DNA of 32,685 nucleotides from CAYOYK01 sp964408185 (GCA_964408185.1 CAYOYK010000024.1:1-32685), one strand, 5' to 3'. Shown: positions 22,677 through 32,025, counted from the stretch's first letter. Notes: a model not told the origin generated them from the sequence alone. Numbers and translations are program-made.

Positions 22677-23784
22677 ACCCTCGCCTCCTTTTGCGCGCGA
22701 GCCTCCCGGCGGGCGCGGCGTACCGCCGCCGCCTCGCCAAAGCGCTGGCGCACGCCGCCCTCGGCGGCCATGAAGAAGATGATGATCGACTGCACGATGA
22801 ACACGACCTCGCTGGATATCCCCACCGCGCTCTGCATGCCCGTGGAGCCGACGTTGAGCATCGCAAAGAAAAAGCTCATCACGATGATGCCAAACGGGTT
22901 GTAGCGCATGATCATCGCCACCAGCATGCCGTCAAAGTACACGTTGTTGCTGATGGTCGGCAGAAAGCGCCCGTGCAGGCCGAACACCTCAAACATGCCA
23001 ACCAGCCCGCAGATCACGCCGCTGAACACCATCGACCAGATCATCATTTTGCTGGTGGGCACGCCGCCGTAGCGCGCAAAGCGCTCGTTGTCGCCGGTGA
23101 GCTTCATCTCAAAGCCCACGGTGGAGCGTGTGAGCAGGTACCAGCACAGCAGCGCGATCCCCGCCGACAGGAAGATGCTCTCGTTGAGGTTGCTCAGCTT
23201 AATCAGCTTGCCGAACATCATGCCGGAATCGATGGCCTCGGTGCCGCCGGGCCGCACGGAGCTTTTGAACGGCCCGTTGGACAAAAAGCCGCAAAAGGAG
23301 ATGGCGGCGGTGTTGAGCAATATGGTCGTCACCACCTCGCTGATGTTCAGCTTGACCTTGAGCACGCCCGGCACGTAGGCGAACAGCCCTCCGGCCAGCG
23401 CGGCGGCCAGCAGGCAAAGCGGAACCGCGATCCACGGCGATACGCCCGTCAGCTTCGCGCCGACGATGGCGCTGGCAATCGCGCCCAAGTAGAGCTGCCC
23501 CTCGCCGCCCACGTTGAAGATACCCGCCTTTGCGCCCACCGCCACGGCGAGGCCGCAGAGGCAGAGCGTGGCCGTCTTGGCAAGCGTGTTGCCAACGGCC
23601 TTGGGCTTGCCCAGCGCGCCCTCCGCCAGCGCGGCGTAGCATTGCAGGGGATCGTAGCCGCACAGCGCCATAATCGCCGCGCCCAGCAGCAGCGCCAGCA
23701 CCACGCTGATCGTGAGCGAGAGCAGGTACTGCCCGTCGATCCTCTTGGTCGGCTTGAGGCGAACCAGCGCCCGCAATACGTCCT

Positions 23785-23788
<4 letters not shown>
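22673..23788 (-). CDS. ABC transporter permease, nucleoside (BMP) type, first subunit
   Basis: A 371-residue permease. The N-terminus is longer than in its partner. Landmarks are KAGIFNVGGEGQLYLGAIAS (about 87-106), the coupling loop GFEMKLTGDNERFARYGGVP (about 231-250) and NPFGIIVMSFFFAMLNVGSTGMQ. It should pair with the permease encoded just downstream to form the membrane channel. It starts with ATG after GGAGGAGCAGCC and overlaps the ATPase stop by 4 nt. Confidence 0.93.
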
Positions 23789-25386
<1,598 letters not shown>

Positions 25387-25403
25387 CCCTCCCGCAATCA
25401 TGG

Positions 25404-25437
25404 AAAAAACCGGGGCCGGCTGTGACGTCGGCCCCGG
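25404..25437 (-). terminator. Terminator between the BMP protein gene and the ABC genes
   Basis: Read leftward, CCGGGGCCG (25437-25429) pairs with CGGCCCCGG (25418-25410) and is followed by TTTTTT. It is a strong intrinsic terminator inside the transporter locus. It should make the binding protein more abundant than the ATPase and permeases, which would be read by leak-through. Confidence 0.88.
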
Positions 25438-25453
25438 CAAACGAGGTACAGTG

Positions 25454-26449
25454 TCAGCGGGTCGTTTCCACAACGATCTCGCCGCTGATGATCTTTTGCG
25501 CCAGCTCGTCCACCTCGGCGCGCAGCTCGTCGGGCACCTGCTGGGTCATGGTATCATCGCCATAGCCGATGGAGATGTAGCCGTTGCTCATGTCCGCATG
25601 CACAACGGTGCCGCCGCCGGGCAGCTCGCCGCTGGTGATATAGCCGGCGACGGTATCGTAGATGCTCAGGCCCACGCTCTTGACCATGGAGCAGAGGATC
25701 ACGTCCGGGTTGATGTACTTCTGGTCACCGTCCACGCCGATGGCGTAGTTGCCGGTCTCCTGAGCGGCTTCAAACACGCCCAGCCCGGTTTTGCCCGCGA
25801 CCTGATACACCACGTCCGCGCCCTGTCCGTAGAGGGTCAGCGCGTACTCCTTGCCCAGCGCGGGGTTGTCGTAATCGCCGCCCGCGTACTTGGGGTCGAG
25901 CACGGTGCCGTCGGGGTTGGCGTAGAGCGCGCCCTGCTTGTAGCCGACGATGAAGTTGTTGATCGTCTCGCTGTCCTCGCCGCCGATGACGCCGACGACG
26001 CCAGTCTTGCTCATCTTCATGGCGATGTATCCGGCCAAGAAGGAGCCCTCGTTGTCCGCGTAGATGATGGACACGAAGTTGTCGCCCAGATCGCCCACGG
26101 GGTTATCCACAAAAATGAAAACCTTATCGGGATAGTTGGGCACCACCTCGTACAGCGGATCCCAGAACTGCCAGCCCACGGCCACAATCACATCGGCGCT
26201 GTCGGCCGCGTCGCTCAGCGCGGGCAGAAACTTGGCCGCCTCGTTGTTGCACTCAATCACCTTGCCGTCCACGCCGTAATCGGCGACGAGCATTTTGCGG
26301 CCCTCATCGGCGCTGTCGTTGAAGGCGCGGTCGCCCAACGTCTCAGCCACGAGCACGGTCACCTTGAGGGGCTCGGCCTCGGCGACGGCCGCTGCCGCGA
26401 CGGAGAGCGTCAGCGTAAGCGCGAGCAGTATGCAGAGGAGCTTTTTCAT
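25454..26449 (-). CDS. BMP-family ABC transporter substrate-binding protein (nucleoside)
   Basis: A 331-residue exported binding protein that captures nucleosides or related ligands for the ABC importer downstream. It has an N-terminal signal (KK, then a hydrophobic stretch to about residue 22) with a likely signal peptidase I site near AVAEAEP. The mature part has the BMP pattern: LGDRAFNDSADEG, VIVAVGWQFWDPLYEV, YADNEGSFLAGYIAMKMSKT and VIGGEDSETINNFIVGYKQG, with AIGVDGDQKYINPDVILCSM near the C-terminus. There is no lipobox cysteine at the signal end, unlike most Gram-positive relatives. The ATG follows AAGGGAGG. A good promoter lies upstream and a terminator follows. Confidence 0.95.
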   Translation of the reverse strand: MKKLLCILLALTLTLSVAAAAVAEAEPLKVTVLVAETLGDRAFNDSADEGRKMLVADYGVDGKVIECNNEAAKFLPALSDAADSADVIVAVGWQFWDPLYEVVPNYPDKVFIFVDNPVGDLGDNFVSIIYADNEGSFLAGYIAMKMSKTGVVGVIGGEDSETINNFIVGYKQGALYANPDGTVLDPKYAGGDYDNPALGKEYALTLYGQGADVVYQVAGKTGLGVFEAAQETGNYAIGVDGDQKYINPDVILCSMVKSVGLSIYDTVAGYITSGELPGGGTVVHADMSNGYISIGYGDDTMTQQVPDELRAEVDELAQKIISGEIVVETTR

Positions 26450-26509
26450 GGGGGTACCTCCCTTATGTTCTTTCGGTTCAGCGCGCGGTTTTTCCGCGCC
26501 GCCACGCCC

Positions 26510-26538
26510 ATTATAGAGCGTGCGCGCCACAAATGCAA
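26510..26538 (-). promoter_or_regulatory. Promoter of the BMP transporter locus
   Basis: Leftward TTGCAT (26538-26533), 17 nt, TATAAT (26515-26510). The leader of about 60 nt contains a GCGCGG/CCGCGC hairpin around 26483-26499. Confidence 0.8.
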
Positions 26539-26542
26539 GCTG

Positions 26543-26558
26543 TGACAAAGGATTGTCA
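26543..26558. repeat. Inverted repeat upstream of the BMP promoter (possible operator)
   Basis: TGACAA-4 nt-TTGTCA, a perfect 6-bp inverted repeat, lies 4 bp upstream of the -35 box. The position suits an activator or repressor site, though it is short enough to be chance. Confidence 0.3.
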
Positions 26559-26683
26559 ATGCCAAAGAGGGGCGCGGCCGCGCCGGGCGACCCGCCGCCG
26601 CACCTATCGGGCGCGGACGCATAGGCTGTATGTGCCGGGCAGGCGCGCCAAGCGACCCGCCCCAAGGACAGGAGGCAACCCCT

Positions 26684-27232
26684 ATGATAGAGGACAGAGA
26701 GCTGACGCCGCGCCAGATGTGGGCGCTGCTGCAAAGCGGCGACGTTTGTCGCCTGACCATCAACGGAACCCAGTACCCGGAGCCCGTGCGCTATACGGCC
26801 GAAAAACGGCAGGGGCAGATCATCTTTACGCTCAAGGGCCTGCCGTGCGGCGTGTTTCCGCCCTGCGGAGACGTGCGCCTGTGCCTGACCTTTCATTTTG
26901 ACACGCTGGAGGGCGACGCGTGCATTGTAGCCCACGGCGTGCTGGCGCGTCCCCGGTGCCCCGGCCCTGCGGACGCCTGCATGCTTGCCAGCCGCTTGGA
27001 GGGCCGCGTGCGCCTGCGCCCCGCAGATTGCTGCCCCTGCCGCCGCCCGGAGCCCTGCCCGTGCGAGCCGGACTGCGTGACACTGCCCGTGAGGCCGGAG
27101 CGCCCCGCGCCCTGCATGCCTCCCTGCGAGCGGCTGCATGGCTGCCATGAGCGCCACGAGGCCTGCGAGTACGACGACCGCACCCTCCCGGAGCCGGGCG
27201 CGGAGGACGGGCGCAGCTGGTGGTTCGAGTAG
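26684..27232 (+). CDS. Small protein with a split-barrel-like N-terminus and a very Cys-rich tail
   Basis: A 182-residue protein with 17 cysteines. The first 90 or so residues (ELTPRQMWALLQSGDVCRL, then TINGTQYPEPVRYT and IIFTLKG) look like the start of pyridoxamine-5'-phosphate-oxidase-like FMN-binding split barrels, but the match is distant. From 116 to 161 there are ten cysteines in 46 residues (CCPC, CPC, C-x12-C-x3-C and later single ones), mixed with prolines and histidines; this suggests metal or Fe-S binding. The tail ends in an acidic stretch and WWFE. The ATG at 26684 follows GGAGG at good spacing. It stands alone, divergent from the BMP locus and followed by a strong terminator. 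Confidence 0.75.
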   Translation: MIEDRELTPRQMWALLQSGDVCRLTINGTQYPEPVRYTAEKRQGQIIFTLKGLPCGVFPPCGDVRLCLTFHFDTLEGDACIVAHGVLARPRCPGPADACMLASRLEGRVRLRPADCCPCRRPEPCPCEPDCVTLPVRPERPAPCMPPCERLHGCHERHEACEYDDRTLPEPGAEDGRSWWFE

Positions 27233-27334
27233 CAGGCCGCCGCAAAAGCAGCCGCGCCGCCTGTACGAGGCTTGCGCTCTCAAGCGTTGACTGCGCGGCG
27301 GAGGCGCGGCTGGTAAGTCCCGGTTTTTCGGCAA

Positions 27335-27365
27335 GCAAAAGGGCCGCCCTCGGCGGCCCTTTTGC
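27335..27365. terminator. Bidirectional terminator between the Cys-rich gene and the Vor gamma gene
   Basis: GCAAAAGGGCCGCC (27335-27348) and GGCGGCCCTTTTGC (27352-27365) form a perfect 14-bp stem with a 3-nt loop. The stem ends in AAAA/TTTT, so it supplies a T run in both directions for the two converging transcripts. Confidence 0.92.
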
Positions 27366-27377
27366 GCTATCGCTGGG

Positions 27378-27914
27378 TTACCCGATCAGCCGCTGCCCTT
27401 CCTGCACCGCTTGCAGGTTGATGGGCAGCATGGCGGCCTTTTTTTCGCCAAGCCAATCGCGCAGGGTCTCGGTAAGTGCGTCCATGCTCACGGCGTTGGT
27501 AGCGGCCTGAATGGCCCCCAGCATCGCCATGTTGCTGACGCGGCTGTTTTGCAGCCGCTCCGCGATGGCGTTGCAGGGCACCGCCACGACCTTGACGTCC
27601 GTGCGCAGCTCCACGCCCTCGATGAGGCTCTCGTTGTACAGCAGCAGCCCGCCCGCGGGCATGCCGGGCATGAACTTGATCAGGCTGGGCTTGTTCATCG
27701 CCACCAGAATGGGCGGCTCCGTCACCAGCGGGCTGCCGATGGGCTCGTCCGAGATCACAACGGCGCAGTTGGCCTCGCCGCCGCGCATTTCGGGGCCGTA
27801 GCTGGGCATCCAGCTAACCTCCTTGCCCTCGCGCATGGCCGCCTTGGCGATGAGCTGGCCGATGAGCAGCACGCCCTGTCCGCCAAACCCCGCAATGAGA
27901 AATTGCTTTTCCAT
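27378..27914 (-). CDS. 2-oxoacid:ferredoxin oxidoreductase, gamma subunit
   Basis: The gamma subunit of the VorB-type complex, 178 residues. It begins MEKQFLIAGFGGQGVLLIGQ with the GFGGQG loop of the family, then SYGPEMRGGEANCAVVIS, the segment thought to bind coenzyme A. The rest is the usual Rossmann-like domain. The ATG at 27914 overlaps the stop of a 26-codon minigene in a TAATG. Its ribosome site GGGAGGTG lies inside that minigene, so its expression may depend on translation of the minigene. It is the last gene before the bidirectional terminator. Confidence 0.95.
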   Translation of the reverse strand: MEKQFLIAGFGGQGVLLIGQLIAKAAMREGKEVSWMPSYGPEMRGGEANCAVVISDEPIGSPLVTEPPILVAMNKPSLIKFMPGMPAGGLLLYNESLIEGVELRTDVKVVAVPCNAIAERLQNSRVSNMAMLGAIQAATNAVSMDALTETLRDWLGEKKAAMLPINLQAVQEGQRLIG

Positions 27915-27994
27915 TATGCCGCACCTCCCGTGAAGCCGACGGCCAAAACCGGGCGAAGTCCGCCGAGGCTCGCGCTCATGAACTGCCGCTCCAT
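27914..27994 (-). CDS. 26-codon minigene between the beta and gamma subunit genes
   Basis: An ATG at 27994 overlaps the beta-subunit stop (TAATG), has GGGAGG 9 nt upstream, and runs for 26 codons to a TAA that overlaps the gamma start in the same TAATG manner. The product begins MERQFMSASLGG, close to the gamma start MEKQFLIAGFGG (7 of 12 identical plus K/R), then diverges to LRPVLAVGFTGGAA. It may be the remains of a duplication of the gamma 5' end or a small leader peptide that couples gamma to beta. It has no known homologue that I can recall, and whether it is translated is unproven. Confidence 0.45.
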   Translation of the reverse strand: MERQFMSASLGGLRPVLAVGFTGGAA

Positions 27995-28983
27995 TATTGG
28001 TCGCCTCCCTTGTTGATGTCGCCCACGGCCTTTTTGATGGCCGAGAACACATCCTTCGCCGCGTCGGCGACCGTCTGGGCCGCCTGCTTGGCCAGATCGG
28101 CCGCCTGCTTGGCCGCGTCGGCCACAGCCTCCTCCGCGTCGGTCTGCGCGGCGGGTTCGGGCTTGGCGGATTCCGCCTTGGGCGCGGTTTGCGGGTCGTA
28201 CTCCGGCTTGGCCGGGGCGTGCTCGCCCGCGCCGACGGTATCGGGCGCGTCGATATCCTTGTACACGCCCAGCGGGTACATGCTCATCATGTCCGTCTGC
28301 ACCCACCGGAGGGCCTCCTGCGGGGTCTTGCCCCAGTTGGTGGGGCAGGTGGACAGCACCTCCACCATGGTAAAGCCCTTGCCGGCAAGCTGCATTTCAA
28401 ACGCGCGCTTGATGGCGGCCTTCGCCTGCCGGATGTGCTTGACGTCGTGTACGCTCACGCGGGCGATATACGCCGGGCCGTTGAGCGTGCTGAGCATCTC
28501 GCTGACGCGCACGGGCCAGCCGCAATGGTTGGTATCGCGGCCGTACGGGCTGGTGGTGGTCACTTGGCCGGGCAGCGTGGTCGGGGCCATTTGGCCGCCG
28601 GTCATGCCATAGATGGCGTTGTTGACAAAGATGGTGGTGATCTTTTCGCCGCGCGTCGCCGCGTGGACAATCTCCGCCGCGCCGATGGACGCGAGGTCGC
28701 CGTCGCCCTGATAGGTGAACACGGCCTTGCTTGGCTGCACGCGCTTGATGCCCGTGGCAACGGCGGGCGCGCGGCCGTGGGAGGCCTCCATCATATCGCA
28801 GTTGAAGTAGTTGTAGGCGAACACCGCGCAGCCGACGGGCGCTACGCCCACGGCGGTATCGCCGACGCCCAGCTCGTCGAGGGCCTCGGCCACCAGCCGG
28901 TGGATGATGCCGTGGGTGCAGCCGGGGCAATAGTGGAAGGGCGTATCGGTCAGCATTTTGGTCTTTTGAAATACCACAGCCAT
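27994..28983 (-). CDS. 2-oxoacid:ferredoxin oxidoreductase, beta (TPP-binding) subunit with a C-terminal tail
   Basis: Binds thiamine diphosphate and, with the alpha subunit, decarboxylates a 2-oxoacid to acyl-CoA with ferredoxin reduction. It has 329 residues. HYCPGCTHGIIHRL opens the family core. The TPP motif runs from GDGD (93-96) to NN (121-122), followed by AIYGMTGGQMAPTT. The usual core ends near residue 244 with MYPLGVYKDI. Beyond it is an 85-residue extension: a Pro/Glu/Ala linker, then an amphipathic helix rich in Ala, Asp and Lys (ADAAKDVFSAIKKAVGDI). That tail is unusual for the family and resembles the tail of the alpha subunit. The ATG follows AAGGAGGG, with a 1-nt gap after the alpha stop. 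Confidence 0.94.
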   Translation of the reverse strand: MAVVFQKTKMLTDTPFHYCPGCTHGIIHRLVAEALDELGVGDTAVGVAPVGCAVFAYNYFNCDMMEASHGRAPAVATGIKRVQPSKAVFTYQGDGDLASIGAAEIVHAATRGEKITTIFVNNAIYGMTGGQMAPTTLPGQVTTTSPYGRDTNHCGWPVRVSEMLSTLNGPAYIARVSVHDVKHIRQAKAAIKRAFEMQLAGKGFTMVEVLSTCPTNWGKTPQEALRWVQTDMMSMYPLGVYKDIDAPDTVGAGEHAPAKPEYDPQTAPKAESAKPEPAAQTDAEEAVADAAKQAADLAKQAAQTVADAAKDVFSAIKKAVGDINKGGDQ

Positions 28984-28984
28984 G

Positions 28985-30361
28985 TCACTTGCCCTCCTTA
29001 TCGTGGTTGAGCAGCCGGTCGAGGGCCGCGCCGAGATCGCCGACCACGCCCTTGGCGGTTTGCAGAAAGCTGTCCTTGGCCTCGTTGAGGTCGCTCCGGA
29101 TCTCCGGGGCATTCTTATCAAGGGCCTTCTTGGCCTCGTCCACGCTTTCATTCACAGCCTCGGCGCTCTCGTCGGCGAACATTTTGAGCCTTGCGCCGAC
29201 CTCGTTGAGCTGCTTGCGGATCTCCTCCGCGCTGGCGTTCATATCAAACGAATAGCTCGCGGGCTCGGCCTTTGCGTCCGCCGCGCCGTCGGCCTCGCCG
29301 GCGGCGAGGGCCATGATCTGCCCGGCAATTTCCTTGACGGTGGGCACCATGCCGCCCGTGCGGCCGTAGAACGTCACCGGAGCCTTGCCGTCCAACGCCA
29401 AGCGAACGTCGTCCACCATCTGGCCCATGCTCATCTCCACGCACAGGTACTTGCGCGCGGTGGCGAGGGTATCGCGGATGGCCTGCGCGGGGAAGGGCCA
29501 CAGCGTGATGGGGCGCAGCAGGCCGACCTTCACGCCCTGCTCGCGGCACTTGCGGATGGCGCTCTTGGCAATGCGGCTGGTGGTGCCGTAGGCCACGATC
29601 ACGATTTCCGCATCGTCCAGCAGAAAGCGCTCAAAGCGGCACTCCCGCTTTTCCATGAGGTCGTACTGCTTTTGCAGCTTGAGGCATTGCTGTTCCATGA
29701 CGGCCGGGTCGATGTACAGGCTGTTCACGATAGCGCGCGGGCGCTCCGCCGTGGCGGCGTGACCGTCGGCCGCCCAATCCTTGGCGGGCAGGTCGGCCGC
29801 GGGCGCGCGGTCGCCATCGGGGAACTCCACAGGCTCCATCATCTGGCCGATCAGGCCGTCGCCCAGCACCAGCACGGGGTTGCGATAGCGATCGGCAACA
29901 TCAAACGCGTCCTGCGTAAGCTGAACAGCCTCGCTGACGCTGGCGGGAGCGAGCACGCACATGCGGTAATCGCCATGGCCGCCGCCGCGCGTGGCCTGAT
30001 AGTAATCGCTCTGGGCGGGCTGGATGGAGCCCAAGCCGGGGCCGCCGCGCACCATGTTGACGATGACGCAGGGCAGCTCCGCGCCCACGATGTAGCTGAT
30101 GCCCTCCTGCTTGAGGCTGATGCCGGGGCTGGAGCTGCTGGTCATCGCGCGCGCGCCGGCTCCGGCCGCGCCGTAGACCATATTGATGGCCGCGACCTCG
30201 CTCTCGGCCTGCAAAAAGCATCCGCCCACCTGCGGCAGACGCTTGCTCATGTACTCTGGGATCTGGTTCTGGGGCGTGATGGGATAGCCGAAGAAATAGC
30301 GGCAGCCCGCGCGGATGGCGGCTTCGGCGATGGCCTCGTTGCCCTTCATCAGTTTTTTCAT
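28985..30361 (-). CDS. vorB: 2-oxoacid:ferredoxin oxidoreductase, alpha subunit (VorB type) with a long C-terminal tail
   Basis: The pyrimidine-domain subunit of a ferredoxin-linked oxidoreductase, most like VorB (3-methyl-2-oxobutanoate, branched-chain oxoacids). It has 458 residues against about 350 for the family. The core begins MKKLMKGNEAIAEAAIRAG, then FFGYPITPQNQIPEY, LQAESEVAAINMVYGAAGAG, SSSSPGISLKQEGISY and MVRGGPGLG. After about residue 354 comes a 104-residue extension. It has a short linker and then long charged helices (SAEEIRKQLNEVGARLKMF; VDEAKKALDKNAPEIRSDL; EAKDSFLQTAKGVVGDLGAA). The start at 30361 follows AAAGGA with 12-nt spacing. Substrate is inferred from the VorB resemblance. 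Confidence 0.95.
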   Translation of the reverse strand: MKKLMKGNEAIAEAAIRAGCRYFFGYPITPQNQIPEYMSKRLPQVGGCFLQAESEVAAINMVYGAAGAGARAMTSSSSPGISLKQEGISYIVGAELPCVIVNMVRGGPGLGSIQPAQSDYYQATRGGGHGDYRMCVLAPASVSEAVQLTQDAFDVADRYRNPVLVLGDGLIGQMMEPVEFPDGDRAPAADLPAKDWAADGHAATAERPRAIVNSLYIDPAVMEQQCLKLQKQYDLMEKRECRFERFLLDDAEIVIVAYGTTSRIAKSAIRKCREQGVKVGLLRPITLWPFPAQAIRDTLATARKYLCVEMSMGQMVDDVRLALDGKAPVTFYGRTGGMVPTVKEIAGQIMALAAGEADGAADAKAEPASYSFDMNASAEEIRKQLNEVGARLKMFADESAEAVNESVDEAKKALDKNAPEIRSDLNEAKDSFLQTAKGVVGDLGAALDRLLNHDKEGK

Positions 30362-30378
30362 AGCATGCGCCGTTCCTT

Positions 30379-30588
30379 TCAATCCTTTTCCACGGTAATG
30401 GCCACGTCCGGGCACATGGTCGCGCAGAACGCGCAGCCGATGCACGCGGCGCTGTCCTTGCAATGCGCGGGATGATAGCCCTTCTTGTTGAGCACGGATT
30501 TGTCGATCTCCATGATCTGCTTGGGGCACGCGTCGATGCACAGGCCGCAGCCCTTGCACACGTCCGCGTTTACGGTGACGGTAGACAA
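30379..30588 (-). CDS. Two-cluster ferredoxin-type delta subunit of the Vor complex
   Basis: A 69-residue protein with two 4Fe-4S motifs, CKGCGLCIDACP and CIGCAFCATMCP, passing electrons from the catalytic subunits to ferredoxin. It begins with TTG at 30588 (product MSTVTVNADVC), preceded by AAGGAGG; I see no ATG or GTG nearby in frame. Its stop is 17 nt from the alpha start. It is the first gene of the leftward unit and is preceded by a near-consensus promoter. Confidence 0.93.
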   Translation of the reverse strand: MSTVTVNADVCKGCGLCIDACPKQIMEIDKSVLNKKGYHPAHCKDSAACIGCAFCATMCPDVAITVEKD

Positions 30589-30652
30589 ATCGTTTCGCCT
30601 CCTTATCCACTGGCCGCGAGCGGGCGTAGCGCCGCGACTCGCGTTATCCTTC

Positions 30653-30680
30653 ATTATACAATATGCGACAAGGATGTCAA
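30653..30680 (-). promoter_or_regulatory. Promoter of the Vor-type operon
   Basis: Leftward TTGACA (30680-30675), 16 nt, TATAAT (30658-30653). Both boxes are perfect; the spacing is one base short of optimal. The leader before the ferredoxin gene is about 60 nt. Confidence 0.88.
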
Positions 30681-30760
30681 TTGAGGTACGGCAAAAGAAC
30701 AGGGCGCGGCGGGGACGGGCGGACGGTTCGCCTGCAAAAAGCCGCCGCGCGCCGTTATTG

Positions 30761-31900
30761 TCAGGCGAAGCGCTCGCGCAGCGCCTCCGCCAGCGCGTCG
30801 CACACGTCGTCCACATCCTGTTCGGTCAGGCGGGCATACATGGGCAGCGTCAGCTCGTGATCGACCGCGTACTCGGTCTGGGGCATGGGGCGCGAGCCGC
30901 CCTGATAAATAGAAAACCGGTGCACCGCCGGATAGTGTACGCTGGTCTGCACGCCGCGCGCCGCCATCGTCTCCCGCACGGCGTCCCGATCGGCGGCGTC
31001 GCCGCGCTCCAGCACGACGGGCAGAATGTAGTTGCTGCAAAACTCGCCATGCCCCGCAAAGGGCACCGTGATCCCCTCCATGGCCAGCAGACGGCGCTCG
31101 TACTGCGCGCGGTGCCGGGCGCGCGCGGCCAGATCGCCGGGCAGCTTGTCCAACTGCGCCAGCCCCAGCGCGGCGTGGATATCATCCATGCGGTAGTTAT
31201 AGCCCAGCTCAAGGATATCATAGGCGGTGGCGTGCCCCTGCGCGCGCTGATAGCTCATGGTGGTCATGCCGTGGCTGCGCAGCAGGCGGGCGCGCGCGTC
31301 CAGCGCGTCGTCGTCCGTCGTCAGCATGCCGCCCTCGCCGGTGGAGATGTTCTTGTTGCTGAAGAAGCTAAAGCAGCCCATCCGCCCGAATGTGCCCAGC
31401 TTCCGGCCCCGATGCTCGCTCAGCGGGCCGTGGCACGCGTCCTCCAGCAAAACCAGCCCGCGCTCGTCGCACAGCGCGCCGATGGCGTCCAGATCGCAGG
31501 GGAAGCCGCCGTAGTGCATCACCATGACGGCCTTGGTGCGGGGCGTGACGCACCGGCGCACGGATTCCGGATCCAGCGTCAGATCCGCGTGGGAGCGGAT
31601 ATCCGCAAACACCGGGGTCGCGCCGGTATAGCGGATCGCGTTGGCCGTGGCCGCGAAGGTCAGCGACGGGCAAATCGCCTCGTCGCCGGGCCAAAGCCCG
31701 GCCAGCAGACAGGCCAGATGCAGCGCCGCCGTGCAGCTGTTCAGCGCCACGGCGTGCTTTACGCCCAGCATGTCGGCAAAGCGGGCCTCCAGCGCCTGCG
31801 CCCGCGGCCCCATGGAGATCCACTTGCTCTCCAGCGTTTCCACCACGGCTTGGGTCTCCCGCTCGTCGTAATTCAGGTCAAACAACGGAATGCGAAACAT
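30761..31900 (-). CDS. DegT/DnrJ/EryC1/StrS-family sugar aminotransferase
   Basis: A PLP-dependent aminotransferase of 379 residues that usually converts a keto-sugar nucleotide to an amino sugar for surface glycans. The PLP lysine is Lys183 in FSFFSNKNISTGEGG. Asp154 in LLEDACH contacts the pyridine ring, and the N-terminal SKWISMGP and NSCTAALHLA segments form the phosphate site. YNYRMDDIHAALGL and the C-terminal HYPAVHRFSIYQ are typical. The ATG at 31900 follows AAGGAGGCGCG. The glycosyltransferase at 3120 is the only other sugar gene here, so the pathway is unclear. Confidence 0.95.
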   Translation of the reverse strand: MFRIPLFDLNYDERETQAVVETLESKWISMGPRAQALEARFADMLGVKHAVALNSCTAALHLACLLAGLWPGDEAICPSLTFAATANAIRYTGATPVFADIRSHADLTLDPESVRRCVTPRTKAVMVMHYGGFPCDLDAIGALCDERGLVLLEDACHGPLSEHRGRKLGTFGRMGCFSFFSNKNISTGEGGMLTTDDDALDARARLLRSHGMTTMSYQRAQGHATAYDILELGYNYRMDDIHAALGLAQLDKLPGDLAARARHRAQYERRLLAMEGITVPFAGHGEFCSNYILPVVLERGDAADRDAVRETMAARGVQTSVHYPAVHRFSIYQGGSRPMPQTEYAVDHELTLPMYARLTEQDVDDVCDALAEALRERFA

Positions 31901-31929
31901 GTCGCGCCTCCTTCAACCAATTCAGCGGT

Positions 31930-31958
31930 ATTGTACCACAGCGCCCCGCGCAGAACAA
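31930..31958 (-). promoter_or_regulatory. Promoter of the aminotransferase gene
   Basis: Leftward TTGTTC (31958-31953), 17 nt, TACAAT (31935-31930). The -10 box differs from consensus at one base; the -35 is weaker. Confidence 0.65.
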
Positions 31959-31996
31959 GCCGCACCCGAAACGCCGCCAAAAACCGTCCGTTTTCC

Positions 31997-32025
31997 TTGA
32001 CATCCATTTCACAACTCTCTATAAT
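31997..32025 (+). promoter_or_regulatory. Promoter of nifJ
   Basis: TTGACA (31997-32002), 17 nt, TATAAT (32020-32025): a perfect sigma-A promoter. It gives a leader of about 115 nt, longer than any other in this window except the riboswitch. The leader contains GCGCGC/GCGCGC and other GC hairpins between about 32050 and 32110. I find no clear terminator or known riboswitch in it. Confidence 0.92.

Noticed and set aside
27335..27365. The 14-bp perfect inverted repeat as a mobile element end or attachment site
   Set aside because: It has a 3-nt loop, lies between convergent genes and supplies T runs in both directions, which fits a bidirectional terminator.
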